Of a DNA stretch of 25,802 nucleotides, positions 14,864 through 22,765 are shown one piece after another. The notes under the pieces are model-generated. The model did not search any database, was not told the origin of the DNA, and saw only the letters and a list, made by a program, of their open reading frames with translations. The stretch lies in the IMG/VR virus record IMGVR_UViG_3300025012_000269, positions 1 to 25,802 of that record; one strand, written 5' to 3'. This DNA is from a virus. The first letter of the stretch is position 1; each line of letters begins with the position of its first letter. The position numbers and the translations under genes are program-made.

Positions 14864-15529
14864 ATGGGGCTGACCTTTAACGGCTTGGCAAAAGTGATAA
14901 CCTTGACTGCCGGAACAACATCGTTGTCTGTTCGTCAATTATGGTCGCGGTGGGTAGATTGGTTTCTTACATCAGATAATTCAAAATATCTCCCTGCTTT
15001 TAGTCAAGTCGGGGGTAACGACATCGATCCCGTGGTTGGGACAACAATCCCAATTTATGCGTTTTTGATGAATGGGTGGAAACTAAAACCGCAAGAGGCA
15101 AACCATACCGTGACAGTTACAGACGGTATATTGCTTGTTAACGGTGGTGGAGACCCATTCAATAATACCGACGGCGCTTATACCGTTAGAATTAATTATC
15201 AACAACCGGTGCAGGCAATTACTGTTGCTACCGGAGGTGGTGCAACTCCTCCAACCCCAGAAGAAATTGCTACTGCGGTTTGGGAGAGCCTGCTGATAAA
15301 TCACGCCAACGTCAACACCTTTGGCAAATCGCTAAATGATATGTCATACGAAACCAGTATTATTACCGCTATTCTAAAAAATAAGATGATAACAGATCCT
15401 CTTACGGGTGTAATGACTATTTACGCCGAAGATGGTAGTGTGCTATTAAGTGCTCAACTTTACGAAGACGCCGATGGCTTGCAGAAATACAGGGGTCAAG
15501 GCAGTGAGCGCCGCGAGGAACTGGAATGA
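14864..15529 (+). CDS. Tail/virion protein of a widespread uncultured-phage family, 221 aa
   Basis: Predicted structural protein. The opening MGLTFNGLAKVITLTAGTTS-x-SV-x-QL-x-SRW-x-DW, followed by a PAF-x-x-VGG segment and FLMNGWKLKPQEANHTVTVTDG, then GAYTVRINYQQPV, is a pattern I associate with a small virion protein found near fiber genes in many phages. The C-terminal 80 residues (PPTPEEIATAVWESL onward) include a helical segment and then a short strand pair. The ribosome site TAAGGAG overlaps the stop of the preceding gene. The stop TGA overlaps the ATG of the next small gene. Confidence 0.72.
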   Translation: MGLTFNGLAKVITLTAGTTSLSVRQLWSRWVDWFLTSDNSKYLPAFSQVGGNDIDPVVGTTIPIYAFLMNGWKLKPQEANHTVTVTDGILLVNGGGDPFNNTDGAYTVRINYQQPVQAITVATGGGATPPTPEEIATAVWESLLINHANVNTFGKSLNDMSYETSIITAILKNKMITDPLTGVMTIYAEDGSVLLSAQLYEDADGLQKYRGQGSERREELE

Positions 15530-15693
15530 TAGTTGCGAGAGGATATGGTAGAAACATCAATAGTTTTGGCGGTATTGTTTCTTGGGGATATTCTAGAAAA
15601 TTCATTACCGAAGTTATATCATTTTTCTGGCAACCCACAAAGGAGATCACATTGAAAATATGTAGAGTATTTGAGGTAAATTGTGAACGCTGA
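15526..15693 (+). CDS. Small glycine-rich virion-module protein, 55 aa
   Basis: Too short for most gene callers but well placed. ATG 15526 overlaps the TGA of the upstream gene (ATGA), with GAGGAA eight bases before it. The peptide begins MIVARGYGRNINSFGGIVSWGYSRK: two IV-x-x-GYG-like units separated by a short linker, a layout I recall from small proteins in phage tail modules. The second half (residues 27-55) is more ordinary. It overlaps the following small gene by 11 bases. Function unknown. The coupling arrangement and repeat make it a likely gene. Confidence 0.55.
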   Translation: MIVARGYGRNINSFGGIVSWGYSRKFITEVISFFWQPTKEITLKICRVFEVNCER

Positions 15694-15835
15694 TACTTTT
15701 GAATTCAATGTTTCAATACAAAGACGGATTTCTTTTAAAATGTGTGCTACTCGATTATACCAAAAAACACTTTATATCAAACAGACTTTAGAAGCACAGG
15801 GAAGCATCCAAAATTCCCTGGTGATTGCGAGGTAA
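15683..15835 (+). CDS. Small virion-module protein, 50 aa
   Basis: Starts GTG at 15683 with TGAGG six bases upstream, inside the end of the preceding small gene. The stop TAA lies three bases before the ATG of the Ig-like protein. The peptide is amphipathic and beta-prone with several basic residues (QRRISFKM, RLYQKTLYIKQ) and a terminal GSIQNSLVIAR strand. No family recognised. It fills an interval that would otherwise be empty in a tightly packed operon. Confidence 0.55.
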   Translation: MNADTFEFNVSIQRRISFKMCATRLYQKTLYIKQTLEAQGSIQNSLVIAR

Positions 15836-15838
15836 TAT

Positions 15839-16159
15839 ATGGCTGCTATGACTGATATCCACACAAATGATATTGGGACTGTGTTTATTGTAAACATATC
15901 GGACAGTGGTGTGCCAGTAGACCTATCTAGTGGAACCAGCGCTTCCAATGTAATTTTATTTAAACGGCCAGATAGAACTACTTTTAATCGACCAGCAGTA
16001 TTTGATACCGATGGTAAAAACGGCAGGATTAAATATGTTTCAGTCGCAGGCGATATCAACATGCCTGGTGTCTGGTATATAAGTGCTAGAGTAAATACCG
16101 AAAACGGGCAATGGGTGGCTACTGCCGATACGTTTACCGTGCATCCTGTATTTGAATAA
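15839..16159 (+). CDS. Ig-like baseplate/tail protein (BppU N-terminal-like), 106 aa
   Basis: Resembles the N-terminal Ig-like domain of BppU-type baseplate proteins. NDIGTVFIVNISDSGVPVDLSSGTSASNVILFKRPD, then NGRIKYVSVAGDINMPGVWYISARVNTENGQW and DTFTVHPVFE are the expected strands, including the VDLS, KRPD and PG-x-W-x-I landmarks. It is a single domain without the C-terminal receptor-binding part. ATG 15839 follows GCGAGG by six bases. It is the last gene of the tail block before the tRNA-like gene and terminator. Confidence 0.75.
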   Translation: MAAMTDIHTNDIGTVFIVNISDSGVPVDLSSGTSASNVILFKRPDRTTFNRPAVFDTDGKNGRIKYVSVAGDINMPGVWYISARVNTENGQWVATADTFTVHPVFE

Positions 16160-16190
16160 CATAAAAGAACGATTTCATTAAGTAATTTCA

Positions 16191-16264
16191 GCCGCTATAA
16201 TTTAATGGCAAAATGCAAATTTTGTAAATTTGATTTGGTAGTTCGATTCTTACCTAGCGGCTCC
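16191..16264 (+). tRNA. tRNA-Thr (anticodon UGU) with one extra base in the T arm
   Basis: Acceptor stem GCCGCTA (16191-16197) pairs perfectly with TAGCGGC (16255-16261). D arm ATTT/AAAT with a conserved GG in its loop (16200-16214). Anticodon arm CAAAT/ATTTG with loop TTTGTAA, anticodon TGT at 16223-16225. T arm GGTAG, loop TTCGATT, then CTTACC: one extra T at 16250 or 16251 makes either a bulge or an 8-nt loop. The discriminator is T, followed by CC without the final A. It would read ACA codons, frequent in AT-rich genes. It may be functional with a bulge, or a decaying tRNA. Confidence 0.68.
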
Positions 16265-16280
16265 TTGTAACACAGTTATT

Positions 16281-16310
16281 ATCAGCATCTTTTATGATGC
16301 GATTATTTTT
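16281..16310 (+). terminator. Rho-independent terminator after the tRNA-like gene
   Basis: GCATC (16285-16289), loop TTTTAT, GATGC (16296-16300), extended by ATC (16281-16283) with GAT (16301-16303) around one bulged A, then TATTTTT ending at 16310. It would close the tail operon and release the tRNA 3' side before the packaging genes begin. Confidence 0.65.
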
Positions 16311-16332
16311 AAATAATAGGAGTACATAGAAA

Positions 16333-17334
16333 ATGCCTAAAGCAAAAAGTTTGATTAGAACGTCGGGTAAATTCGATGAGAAGTTAATATATTGTCGCAA
16401 GTGTATGAAAGATAAGGCGGCAAGCGCTTTTTTCTTGGCGACAGATTTGTACCTTGATAGTAACGGTTATTTTAGCGTGTGCAAAGACTGCTGCAATGAA
16501 GTCTATAATTTGATGTTACAGTCAGAGGGCAATATTGCTAGGGCTATCTTACGATGTTGTCGAATGTTTAACATTGTGTTTGATGAAACCGCAGTTATGG
16601 CTACTGAATCCCATCTCAAGACAATGGAAGCCAAGGGTTCAAAAACAGATAACACCTTTGGAATATACAAAACCAAATTGGTTAGTATGAGCAAACGTGG
16701 GCTAAAGGATAAAATTGTTTCCACTGATTTAACCTTTATAGAACCAACTAAAATACTCCCGCCATCCGATCCGCTTCAACCCGACGATAAGAATGCTGAA
16801 GAATTACAACAGTTTTGGGGTGAATCCCTTAACCACAACGACTACGTGTGGCTGGAAGCCGAATATGCAAAATGGGCGAGAGATTACAGTATTAAAAACA
16901 GTGGCGAAATCAATTTATTAAAGCTCATTATATTAAAGTTGTTTAGTATTAGACAAGCTAGAAGTGAGCAAAAACCAATTAACAAACTAGAAGAAGAATT
17001 TCAAACACTTTTGAAAACAAGCGCTCTTAGTCCCGCCCAGACAAATGCAGCCACACAGGGAAAATTAGGCGATTCTTATGGTATGCTGATAAAAATGATT
17101 GAAGAAGAAAGTCCGGCGGAGCACTATCGTGATTATAAGTTATTCGATGACTTTTTTGATATTAAAAAATATCTCAGAGATTATGTTAGTAGACCAATTA
17201 CCAACTTTTTTAATGGTCACAAGAATTACTCTATATCTGATGATGAAGACGTCGCTTTAGATAATGGCATTTTCGAATCTAATGACTTGCCGGAATTAAA
17301 AACCGAGATAAAAAGTGATACGGAAAGCGAGTAA
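16333..17334 (+). CDS. Putative terminase small subunit with N-terminal zinc finger, 333 aa
   Basis: Assigned mainly by position, five bases before the large terminase, plus general resemblance to DNA-binding small terminases. An N-terminal four-cysteine zinc site, C-x2-C (YCRKCMKDK) and C-x2-C (VCKDCC), spans residues about 21-54. The middle contains an FWGESLNHNDYVWLEAEYAKW segment and helical regions. The C terminus is acidic and probably flexible (SDDEDVALD to TESE), where it may contact the large subunit. ATG 16333 with AGGAG ten bases upstream. It would recognise phage DNA for packaging. A different DNA-binding role is possible. Confidence 0.6.
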   Translation: MPKAKSLIRTSGKFDEKLIYCRKCMKDKAASAFFLATDLYLDSNGYFSVCKDCCNEVYNLMLQSEGNIARAILRCCRMFNIVFDETAVMATESHLKTMEAKGSKTDNTFGIYKTKLVSMSKRGLKDKIVSTDLTFIEPTKILPPSDPLQPDDKNAEELQQFWGESLNHNDYVWLEAEYAKWARDYSIKNSGEINLLKLIILKLFSIRQARSEQKPINKLEEEFQTLLKTSALSPAQTNAATQGKLGDSYGMLIKMIEEESPAEHYRDYKLFDDFFDIKKYLRDYVSRPITNFFNGHKNYSISDDEDVALDNGIFESNDLPELKTEIKSDTESE

Positions 17335-17339
17335 TATCT

Positions 17340-19139
17340 ATGGCAAAATCTCGCCCCTATCAAAATGATTATATAAAAGATTCTAAAACACAAGATGTTT
17401 TTCGGCAGAGAAAGCCAATGATTACTGCCAAAGAACTTACGGAAGAAAAGCGACAACAAATAATCCTCTGGAATACCTTCTTCAGAAGGAATATTGTGGT
17501 ATTCATAATTGACGTCATGAAAATCAAGTTGTTTCCATATCAAATTATATGGATTTATCTGATGTCGATCAGTCCCTTGTTTGTAGCTATATGTAGCCGT
17601 GCATCTGCCAAAAGTTTTGTTGTTGCTGTTTTTGTTGTTGCTAGAAGTATTTTATACCCTGGTTTGGAAACAATCGTGGCGGCTACGACTAAGGATCAGA
17701 GTGGTCGTATTATTAAGAATAAGGTACAGTGGATATTTGATAATTCCGACTTTTGCAAAACAGAAATTACTAAAATAACTGCTAATAATAACACCTATGA
17801 ATGTATTTTTAAAAATAGTTCGAAGATGAGTGTTGTTGCGGCAAACGAGGGGGCTTTAGGGGCACGGTGTAATGACCTAATCGTTGATGAATATGCCAAA
17901 ATGGATAAAGCGGTTCTCGATAATATTTTAAAACCATTCTTGATTCCGAGGCAAACTCCATTTGCAAAAAAAGAAGAGTATAAAAACATTGTAGAACCCG
18001 TTAGATCATACTATATTTCTTCCGCGTGGTATACGACCGAATGGTGGTATAAGACGGCTATGTTAACGGCGCAAGCCATGGTCAATGGGCAAAAAGCTGG
18101 ATTTTTTGCTACGGATTTTTTGACAACAATTAAACACAAACTAAAAACCATACAGCAGATGGAAGAAGAAAAAAGAGATAATGTTGCTTTTGATATGCAG
18201 TATGGAAATATACCAGGTAATTCGAACGAAAATGCGTATTATCCCATTGGCTTTTTCAAGCGCACAATTCAAAAAGCATTTTATCCTCCCCGGCGAGAAG
18301 AATATGGGCTAAAAAAGAATCCGTTTGATATTCCCCGCGTTGAAGGTGAAATTCGTATTATGGGTGTTGATATTGCAACTAGGCTTAGTTCCGCTAACGA
18401 TAACAGTGTAACTTCCTGCATTCGTCTTGTTCCTACCAAGCGCGGGTATGCCAGGTCTCTTGTCTATATGGAAAGTTCTCATGGAGCCAACGGCATTCTT
18501 CAAGCGAATCGAATTAAAGAAATTTGGTACTGGTTTGGAGCTGCTTTTATAGCCATGGATGTCGCACAGGCAGGATCTGTTTTGTTTGATTCACTTTCCG
18601 CTCCTTATTTTCATGAAGAGTTAAGTAAGCAATTTCCTGCGTTTACCGTGATGGACATACCGGAAATAGACGATAAGGTAAAAGCAGAATTCAAGGGAAG
18701 AACGCTGGGCGTTAATGCGATTCCTATTATTTTTCCAATATCTGGAACACCAGTTTTGAATACGGATATGCATGTTCAGTTTAGGTCGTCATTACAGAAG
18801 AAGCTTTGGTCGTTTTTAGTAGACACAGATGAAGCAGAAGATTTTTTGTTGAGAACACAAAAAGATTATTTTAGTGCTGATGACAGTGTAATGAGAGCCT
18901 ATCTTCTTCACCCATTTTTGCAGACTTCATTATTTATAGCAGAAACAGTTAATTTATCTTGGGATATGCAGAAAGGTAATCAGAACATTAAATTAGAAGA
19001 AGGATCAGGAAGAAAAGACAGATATACAAGCGTTAGCATGGCTAACTATTTGGCATCAATTTTGGACAAAAACATATTGCACGAAGAAGATGACGGCGAC
19101 GATTGGGAGACCATCATGGGTGTGACAATTACCGTATAG
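17340..19139 (+). CDS. terL: Terminase large subunit (TerL), 599 aa
   Basis: Packaging motor ATPase and nuclease. The Walker A variant is CSRASAKS (residues 85-92), a form with arginine and lysine normal for TerL. Walker B LIVDE has D183 and E184. The nuclease domain has MGVDIA with D344, AMDVAQ with D407, and a later KDRYTSVSMANYL segment that should supply the third acidic residue. The length is typical. ATG 17340 follows the small-subunit stop by five bases with only a weak ribosome site (GCGAG), so coupling is likely. Its stop is followed within three bases by a promoter for an inserted homing endonuclease gene. Confidence 0.9.
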   Translation: MAKSRPYQNDYIKDSKTQDVFRQRKPMITAKELTEEKRQQIILWNTFFRRNIVVFIIDVMKIKLFPYQIIWIYLMSISPLFVAICSRASAKSFVVAVFVVARSILYPGLETIVAATTKDQSGRIIKNKVQWIFDNSDFCKTEITKITANNNTYECIFKNSSKMSVVAANEGALGARCNDLIVDEYAKMDKAVLDNILKPFLIPRQTPFAKKEEYKNIVEPVRSYYISSAWYTTEWWYKTAMLTAQAMVNGQKAGFFATDFLTTIKHKLKTIQQMEEEKRDNVAFDMQYGNIPGNSNENAYYPIGFFKRTIQKAFYPPRREEYGLKKNPFDIPRVEGEIRIMGVDIATRLSSANDNSVTSCIRLVPTKRGYARSLVYMESSHGANGILQANRIKEIWYWFGAAFIAMDVAQAGSVLFDSLSAPYFHEELSKQFPAFTVMDIPEIDDKVKAEFKGRTLGVNAIPIIFPISGTPVLNTDMHVQFRSSLQKKLWSFLVDTDEAEDFLLRTQKDYFSADDSVMRAYLLHPFLQTSLFIAETVNLSWDMQKGNQNIKLEEGSGRKDRYTSVSMANYLASILDKNILHEEDDGDDWETIMGVTITV

Positions 19140-19142
19140 GTC

Positions 19143-19171
19143 TTGACAAAATCGTAATATTGTGGTAATAT
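19143..19171 (+). promoter_or_regulatory. Sigma-A promoter for the homing endonuclease
   Basis: TTGACA (19143-19148), 17-bp spacer, TAATAT (19166-19171) with TGTGG directly before it. The last 11 bases of the motif, TGTGGTAATAT, are identical to those of the promoter at 2026. It begins three bases after the terL stop codon. Confidence 0.88.
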
Positions 19172-19182
19172 ATAAGTTGTAT

Positions 19183-19240
19183 AATAGAGAGATATAGCGA
19201 CGGCTGAATCTCGTTTTCCTGAACGGGAACTCTCTCTATT
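19183..19240 (+). ncRNA. Structured 5' leader (three-way junction) of the homing endonuclease mRNA
   Basis: A perfect 10-bp closing stem AATAGAGAGA/TCTCTCTATT (19183-19192 with 19231-19240) encloses a small TAGC/GCTG hairpin (19195-19206, with one G-U pair) and a 7-bp hairpin TCTCGTT/AACGGGA with one G-U (19209-19228). The 3' stem runs into TTACTTT, so an attenuator is possible. Topology resembles the helicase leader; primary sequence differs. Confidence 0.5.
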
Positions 19241-19280
19241 TTACTTTAAATCAGGAATCAATCTACAGGAGGATGTTTGT

Positions 19281-20606
19281 ATGAAAAAATTGACTTATGA
19301 TAATGTAAAGACGTTTATTGAAGACAGAGGGTGTAAACTGCTTGATGCAGAATACATAAACCAAAATAAGGAGTTGTCTATAGTTTTTGCGTGTGGACAT
19401 ACCGATAAAAGAAGCTTTGCCCATTTTAAATATTATAAAAATATTTGCCCTCGATGCGCTGGATGTAAGCCTTATAAGTATGCTGATGCAAAATCTATTT
19501 TTGAGAATCATGGATTTTGTTTATTGTCTGATAATTATAGTGATTGCAAAAAATCCCTAGATATTCAAGATGGTCTGGGATATAAATATACTATCAGCCT
19601 AGATAAATTCTTGAACAATTTTGTAAATAGGGGAAGCAATCTCGCAAGATTTGATATACATAATATTTATACGGTTGACAATATTTGTCTTTTTCTATCA
19701 ATAAACTTCCCGCAACTTTCTTTAATTCCAAAACAAGAGTGGAAGGGCAATAATGCAAAAATGTCTTTTATTGATTATGAAGGATATAAATATTATGTAA
19801 CATTTGGTGTTTTGCAGGAAGAGATAAAAAGAAACAGTTTTCCAGCAAAATTTGATATATCTAATATACATACGATGGAAAATATTTCTAATTGGATTGC
19901 AATTAATAAAAAAGACTATAGATTGCTAGATGGTCAAACATATCCTGGGGCACATGGAAAATTAAAGTTTAAATGCTTAAAATGCCCAGACGAAGAAAGA
20001 CCTTTTGAAAGAACTTGGGTTGGGCTAAGATCAAAAAACGGAGGATGCAACTATTGTAATACAACCTATATTGGGCGATGTAATAATCTAAAATATAAAG
20101 AACCAGATATTGCCTTAGAATGGGATTATGATAGGAATTATCCTGTTATTCCCGATAACGTCGCGGCTCATGCATCGAACAAGTATTGGTGGATTTGTGG
20201 AGATTGTGGGGCATCTTATTTATCTACTACCAGCCACAGAACAGGAAAAGAGCCTAGGGGTTGTCCACAATGTTCAGAATCTAATATGGAAAAAAGAATT
20301 AGGAAATATTTATTGCGGCAAAATGTAAGTTTTGAACCTCAGAAATGGTTTGAAAAGTGCAGAAATATTTTGCCTCTTCCTTTTGATTTTTATCTAATGG
20401 ATTATAATGTGCTCATAGAAGCCCAGGGAATACAGCACTTTAAACCCGTTGAGTATTTTGGAGGAGAAGAGTATTTTGTGAAAAGAAAGAATAACGATTT
20501 AATTAAAAATAATTATTGTAAAAACAACGGTATAAAATTAATCGAAATCCCATATTGGGATTATAAAAATATTGAAAACATTCTCATAAAAGAATTGAAC
20601 CTCTAA
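19281..20606 (+). CDS. Free-standing EDxHD (Vsr-like) homing endonuclease with zinc ribbons, 441 aa
   Basis: Selfish DNA endonuclease. The C-terminal nuclease matches the EDxHD/Vsr-like group: E337, PFDF with D369, VLIE with E380, QGIQHF with H386, then D406 and K409 in KNNDLIKN and an IKLIEIPY strand. Upstream are repeated zinc-binding units: CPRCAGC (56-62), CLKC paired with CNYC (232-259), and WWICGDCG paired with CPQC (304-331), the last in the style of DUF4379-like ribbons (ALEWDYDRNYPVIPDNV). These ribbons probably recognise DNA. ATG 19281 follows an AGGAGG site. It carries its own promoter and leader, is AT-richer than its neighbours, and sits between terL and the portal gene, so it looks like a mobile insertion. 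Confidence 0.85.
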   Translation: MKKLTYDNVKTFIEDRGCKLLDAEYINQNKELSIVFACGHTDKRSFAHFKYYKNICPRCAGCKPYKYADAKSIFENHGFCLLSDNYSDCKKSLDIQDGLGYKYTISLDKFLNNFVNRGSNLARFDIHNIYTVDNICLFLSINFPQLSLIPKQEWKGNNAKMSFIDYEGYKYYVTFGVLQEEIKRNSFPAKFDISNIHTMENISNWIAINKKDYRLLDGQTYPGAHGKLKFKCLKCPDEERPFERTWVGLRSKNGGCNYCNTTYIGRCNNLKYKEPDIALEWDYDRNYPVIPDNVAAHASNKYWWICGDCGASYLSTTSHRTGKEPRGCPQCSESNMEKRIRKYLLRQNVSFEPQKWFEKCRNILPLPFDFYLMDYNVLIEAQGIQHFKPVEYFGGEEYFVKRKNNDLIKNNYCKNNGIKLIEIPYWDYKNIENILIKELNL

Positions 20607-20622
20607 GTGAAAGGAGGTAAAT

Positions 20623-22284
20623 TTGGGTAGACCAAAAAAAATAACTACTGAAACACCGATAGATGAATTAAGTGATGCACAACTGCAAAATATTTTAAAT
20701 TTGTATGCTTGGAACGATAGTAGTTTCAAAGAATTTGCACAGTCTTCTAATAATTCTTATTTATATCCTTCTGTGTTTAACCCCATGCTGGTTAATGCGA
20801 GAATGCAGAGCATTACGCTAAGTGGCACCGGGGAAGCCAGTGAAGAACGTGTGGCGAAGGCGCTTGCTAATCCGAGAGAATCCGAAATGGAGTTGTTATC
20901 AATTTCGGAGATATTGGAATACAGTAATCCCACATATAAGCGCATTATATCTTATCTTTCTAATCTTCCCGCTTGGGATTATACATATTATTGTAAGAAT
21001 GTAAAAAAGTCGTCTGAGTATAAGAGCGAATCCTACAATAAAGCATTGAATGTACTAAAAGATTTTATGTTTAGATTTGATGTAAAAGGACAGTTTTCTA
21101 GTGCATTGAGGCAACTACTGAGACAGGAAACCTATTTTACGGTTTTCAGAGATGAAGGATCTCGTTTTGTCTTGCAAGAATTGCCGTCAAATTACTGTCT
21201 GATAACCGGAAGATGGGATTATGGATTGCTGTTTGATTTCGACTATATGTTTTTTAATCAAGGGGGAGTCGACATTGATTTCTATCCCGACATATTCAAA
21301 AAAACATACACCAAGATATTTAAGGGACAACGACCAGATGCCTATAATCCCTCAGCGCCGATAGGCGATAGGGCAAATAGTGTTTATTCGCAGTGGGGGA
21401 GCTGCGATCCAACCGATGGGTTCTGGGGCTGGAAGTTTTCCAACGAATTGGCGAGCCGTATCCCGGCGTTTTCGTCACTGTTTCCTGACTTCGCTATGTT
21501 ACCAACTGTTAGATCGTTACAAAGAAACACATATTTGGTCTCGGCTGCAAAGCTAATATTTGGAGAATTACCGTTTTTAAAAGATACGAAAGCTACGGTA
21601 AGAGATGCTGTCTCAATGAGTCCGCAAGTTTTGGGAAATTTTATGGCTTTGGTAAAGTCTGGGTTGGCTAATGATTCGGTTAAGTTTACGAGTGCGCCAG
21701 TTCAAAATATTCAAGGTATAGAATTTGAACACGATAACGACATGTACAGTAGTTATTCGAAAAATGTAACTGGACAAAGCGGGATAAATGGAAACCTCAT
21801 ATCGAGTACTAGTCAAAAAATGAATAGCCTGGAAACCGGCTTATCGGCGGCCGTCGACGAGATGTGCTCAACATCTATATATCCTTATTTTAATCAGTTT
21901 ATGGAATATCAGATTAATAAGAGAGTAAAAGATGCAGGCATAGAATATCAGTTTGGATTTAATTTCGAAGGAACTAATTTCTATACGGATAGGCAGCGTA
22001 GACTTGAGACACAAATTAGTTTGATGAGCCAAGGAATTGTTTTGCCCCAGAAGATAGCGGCTGCAACCGGACAAGATCCGTTTGTAATGCAAGCACAGAT
22101 GGACGAGGCGAGAGAACGCAAGTGGACAGATAATCTTACGCCAATCGTTCCCGCAGCACAAATCAGCGGAGGCAAAGATGGCGCAGGAAGACCTTCGAAA
22201 TCTGATGATGAACTTGGCGAAGAGGGAATGAATACCAGAGACGCCGGAAGTAATCTGGCTAAAAGCGTAAAGAATAAAAAATAA
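20623..22284 (+). CDS. Portal protein, 553 aa
   Basis: Head-vertex portal through which DNA enters. Support: position after terL, length and a portal-like architecture. A helical N-terminal wing contains EILEYSNPTYKRIISYLSNLPAWDY. A conserved middle has RQETYFTVFRDEGSRFVLQELPSNYCLITGRWDYG, the usual portal strand block. A clip/stem region follows (LPTVRSLQRNTYLVSAAKLI), then SLETGLSAAVDEM and FEGTNFYTDRQRRLETQISLMSQGIVLPQKIAAATGQDPF, the typical C-terminal portal helix. TTG start at 20623 with AAGGAGG six bases upstream. A flexible, charged C terminus ends SVKNKK. Confidence 0.85.
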   Translation: MGRPKKITTETPIDELSDAQLQNILNLYAWNDSSFKEFAQSSNNSYLYPSVFNPMLVNARMQSITLSGTGEASEERVAKALANPRESEMELLSISEILEYSNPTYKRIISYLSNLPAWDYTYYCKNVKKSSEYKSESYNKALNVLKDFMFRFDVKGQFSSALRQLLRQETYFTVFRDEGSRFVLQELPSNYCLITGRWDYGLLFDFDYMFFNQGGVDIDFYPDIFKKTYTKIFKGQRPDAYNPSAPIGDRANSVYSQWGSCDPTDGFWGWKFSNELASRIPAFSSLFPDFAMLPTVRSLQRNTYLVSAAKLIFGELPFLKDTKATVRDAVSMSPQVLGNFMALVKSGLANDSVKFTSAPVQNIQGIEFEHDNDMYSSYSKNVTGQSGINGNLISSTSQKMNSLETGLSAAVDEMCSTSIYPYFNQFMEYQINKRVKDAGIEYQFGFNFEGTNFYTDRQRRLETQISLMSQGIVLPQKIAAATGQDPFVMQAQMDEARERKWTDNLTPIVPAAQISGGKDGAGRPSKSDDELGEEGMNTRDAGSNLAKSVKNKK

Positions 22285-22291
22285 TCAAACT

Positions 22292-22325
22292 GCACATAAC
22301 GGGATAAGATCCTGGCTCCGTGTGC
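22292..22325 (+). promoter_or_regulatory. Hairpin between portal and tandem virion genes
   Basis: GCAC (22292-22295) with GTGC (22322-22325) continues, after a 3-nt bulge, with ACGG (22299-22302) and CCGT (22318-22321). The loop can form a smaller GGAT/ATCC hairpin instead. No T-tract. It may tune expression or RNA processing of the abundant proteins that follow. Confidence 0.35.
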
Positions 22326-22364
22326 AAGTATCATATTCATAAAAATAATGGAGGAATGTAAAAT

Positions 22365-22751
22365 ATGGCTACAATTTCTAGTGCAAGTGCAACGATTTTA
22401 AACAGAATGAATCGGGCGGCTCAAAAGGTATCAATGGGCACAGAGATTCGAAGATTGGGACAGGCAGCCGACATTGCAATTTCGGCTTCTTCAACTCAGC
22501 GGGCAATTGTTGGTGCAAGTGGTAGCGCGACAGTTTCTAGTGCGCAAGCAAGTGCTGGTCGCGTTGTTTTAGCGACTGGCTTGACAACCGTTAAGGGTTT
22601 TGTAACAGGTGCTTTGCGGTCAGGAAGTCCGGTTATTCAGCCCAATGTTATTTCAGGTTCTACAGCAGGTACGCTTGTCTTTATGACCGCCACCACTGGA
22701 TGCGCTACGGCATTAGCCGCTGACGACTCCCTGTGGTATATGGCATGGTAG
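22365..22751 (+). CDS. Virion protein, first of a tandem paralogous pair, 128 aa
   Basis: Probably a capsid-associated (decoration or cement) protein; exact role unproven. It is alanine-, serine- and threonine-rich, with a helical N terminus ASATILNRMNRAAQKVSMGTEI and then beta-strand repeats (IVGASGSATVSSAQASAGRVVL), ending DSLWYMAW. The next gene encodes a clear paralog. Strong ribosome site TGGAGGAA before ATG 22365. Position between portal and protease-scaffold fits a head component. Confidence 0.72.
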   Translation: MATISSASATILNRMNRAAQKVSMGTEIRRLGQAADIAISASSTQRAIVGASGSATVSSAQASAGRVVLATGLTTVKGFVTGALRSGSPVIQPNVISGSTAGTLVFMTATTGCATALAADDSLWYMAW

Positions 22752-22765
22752 AAGGATAAGACGCC

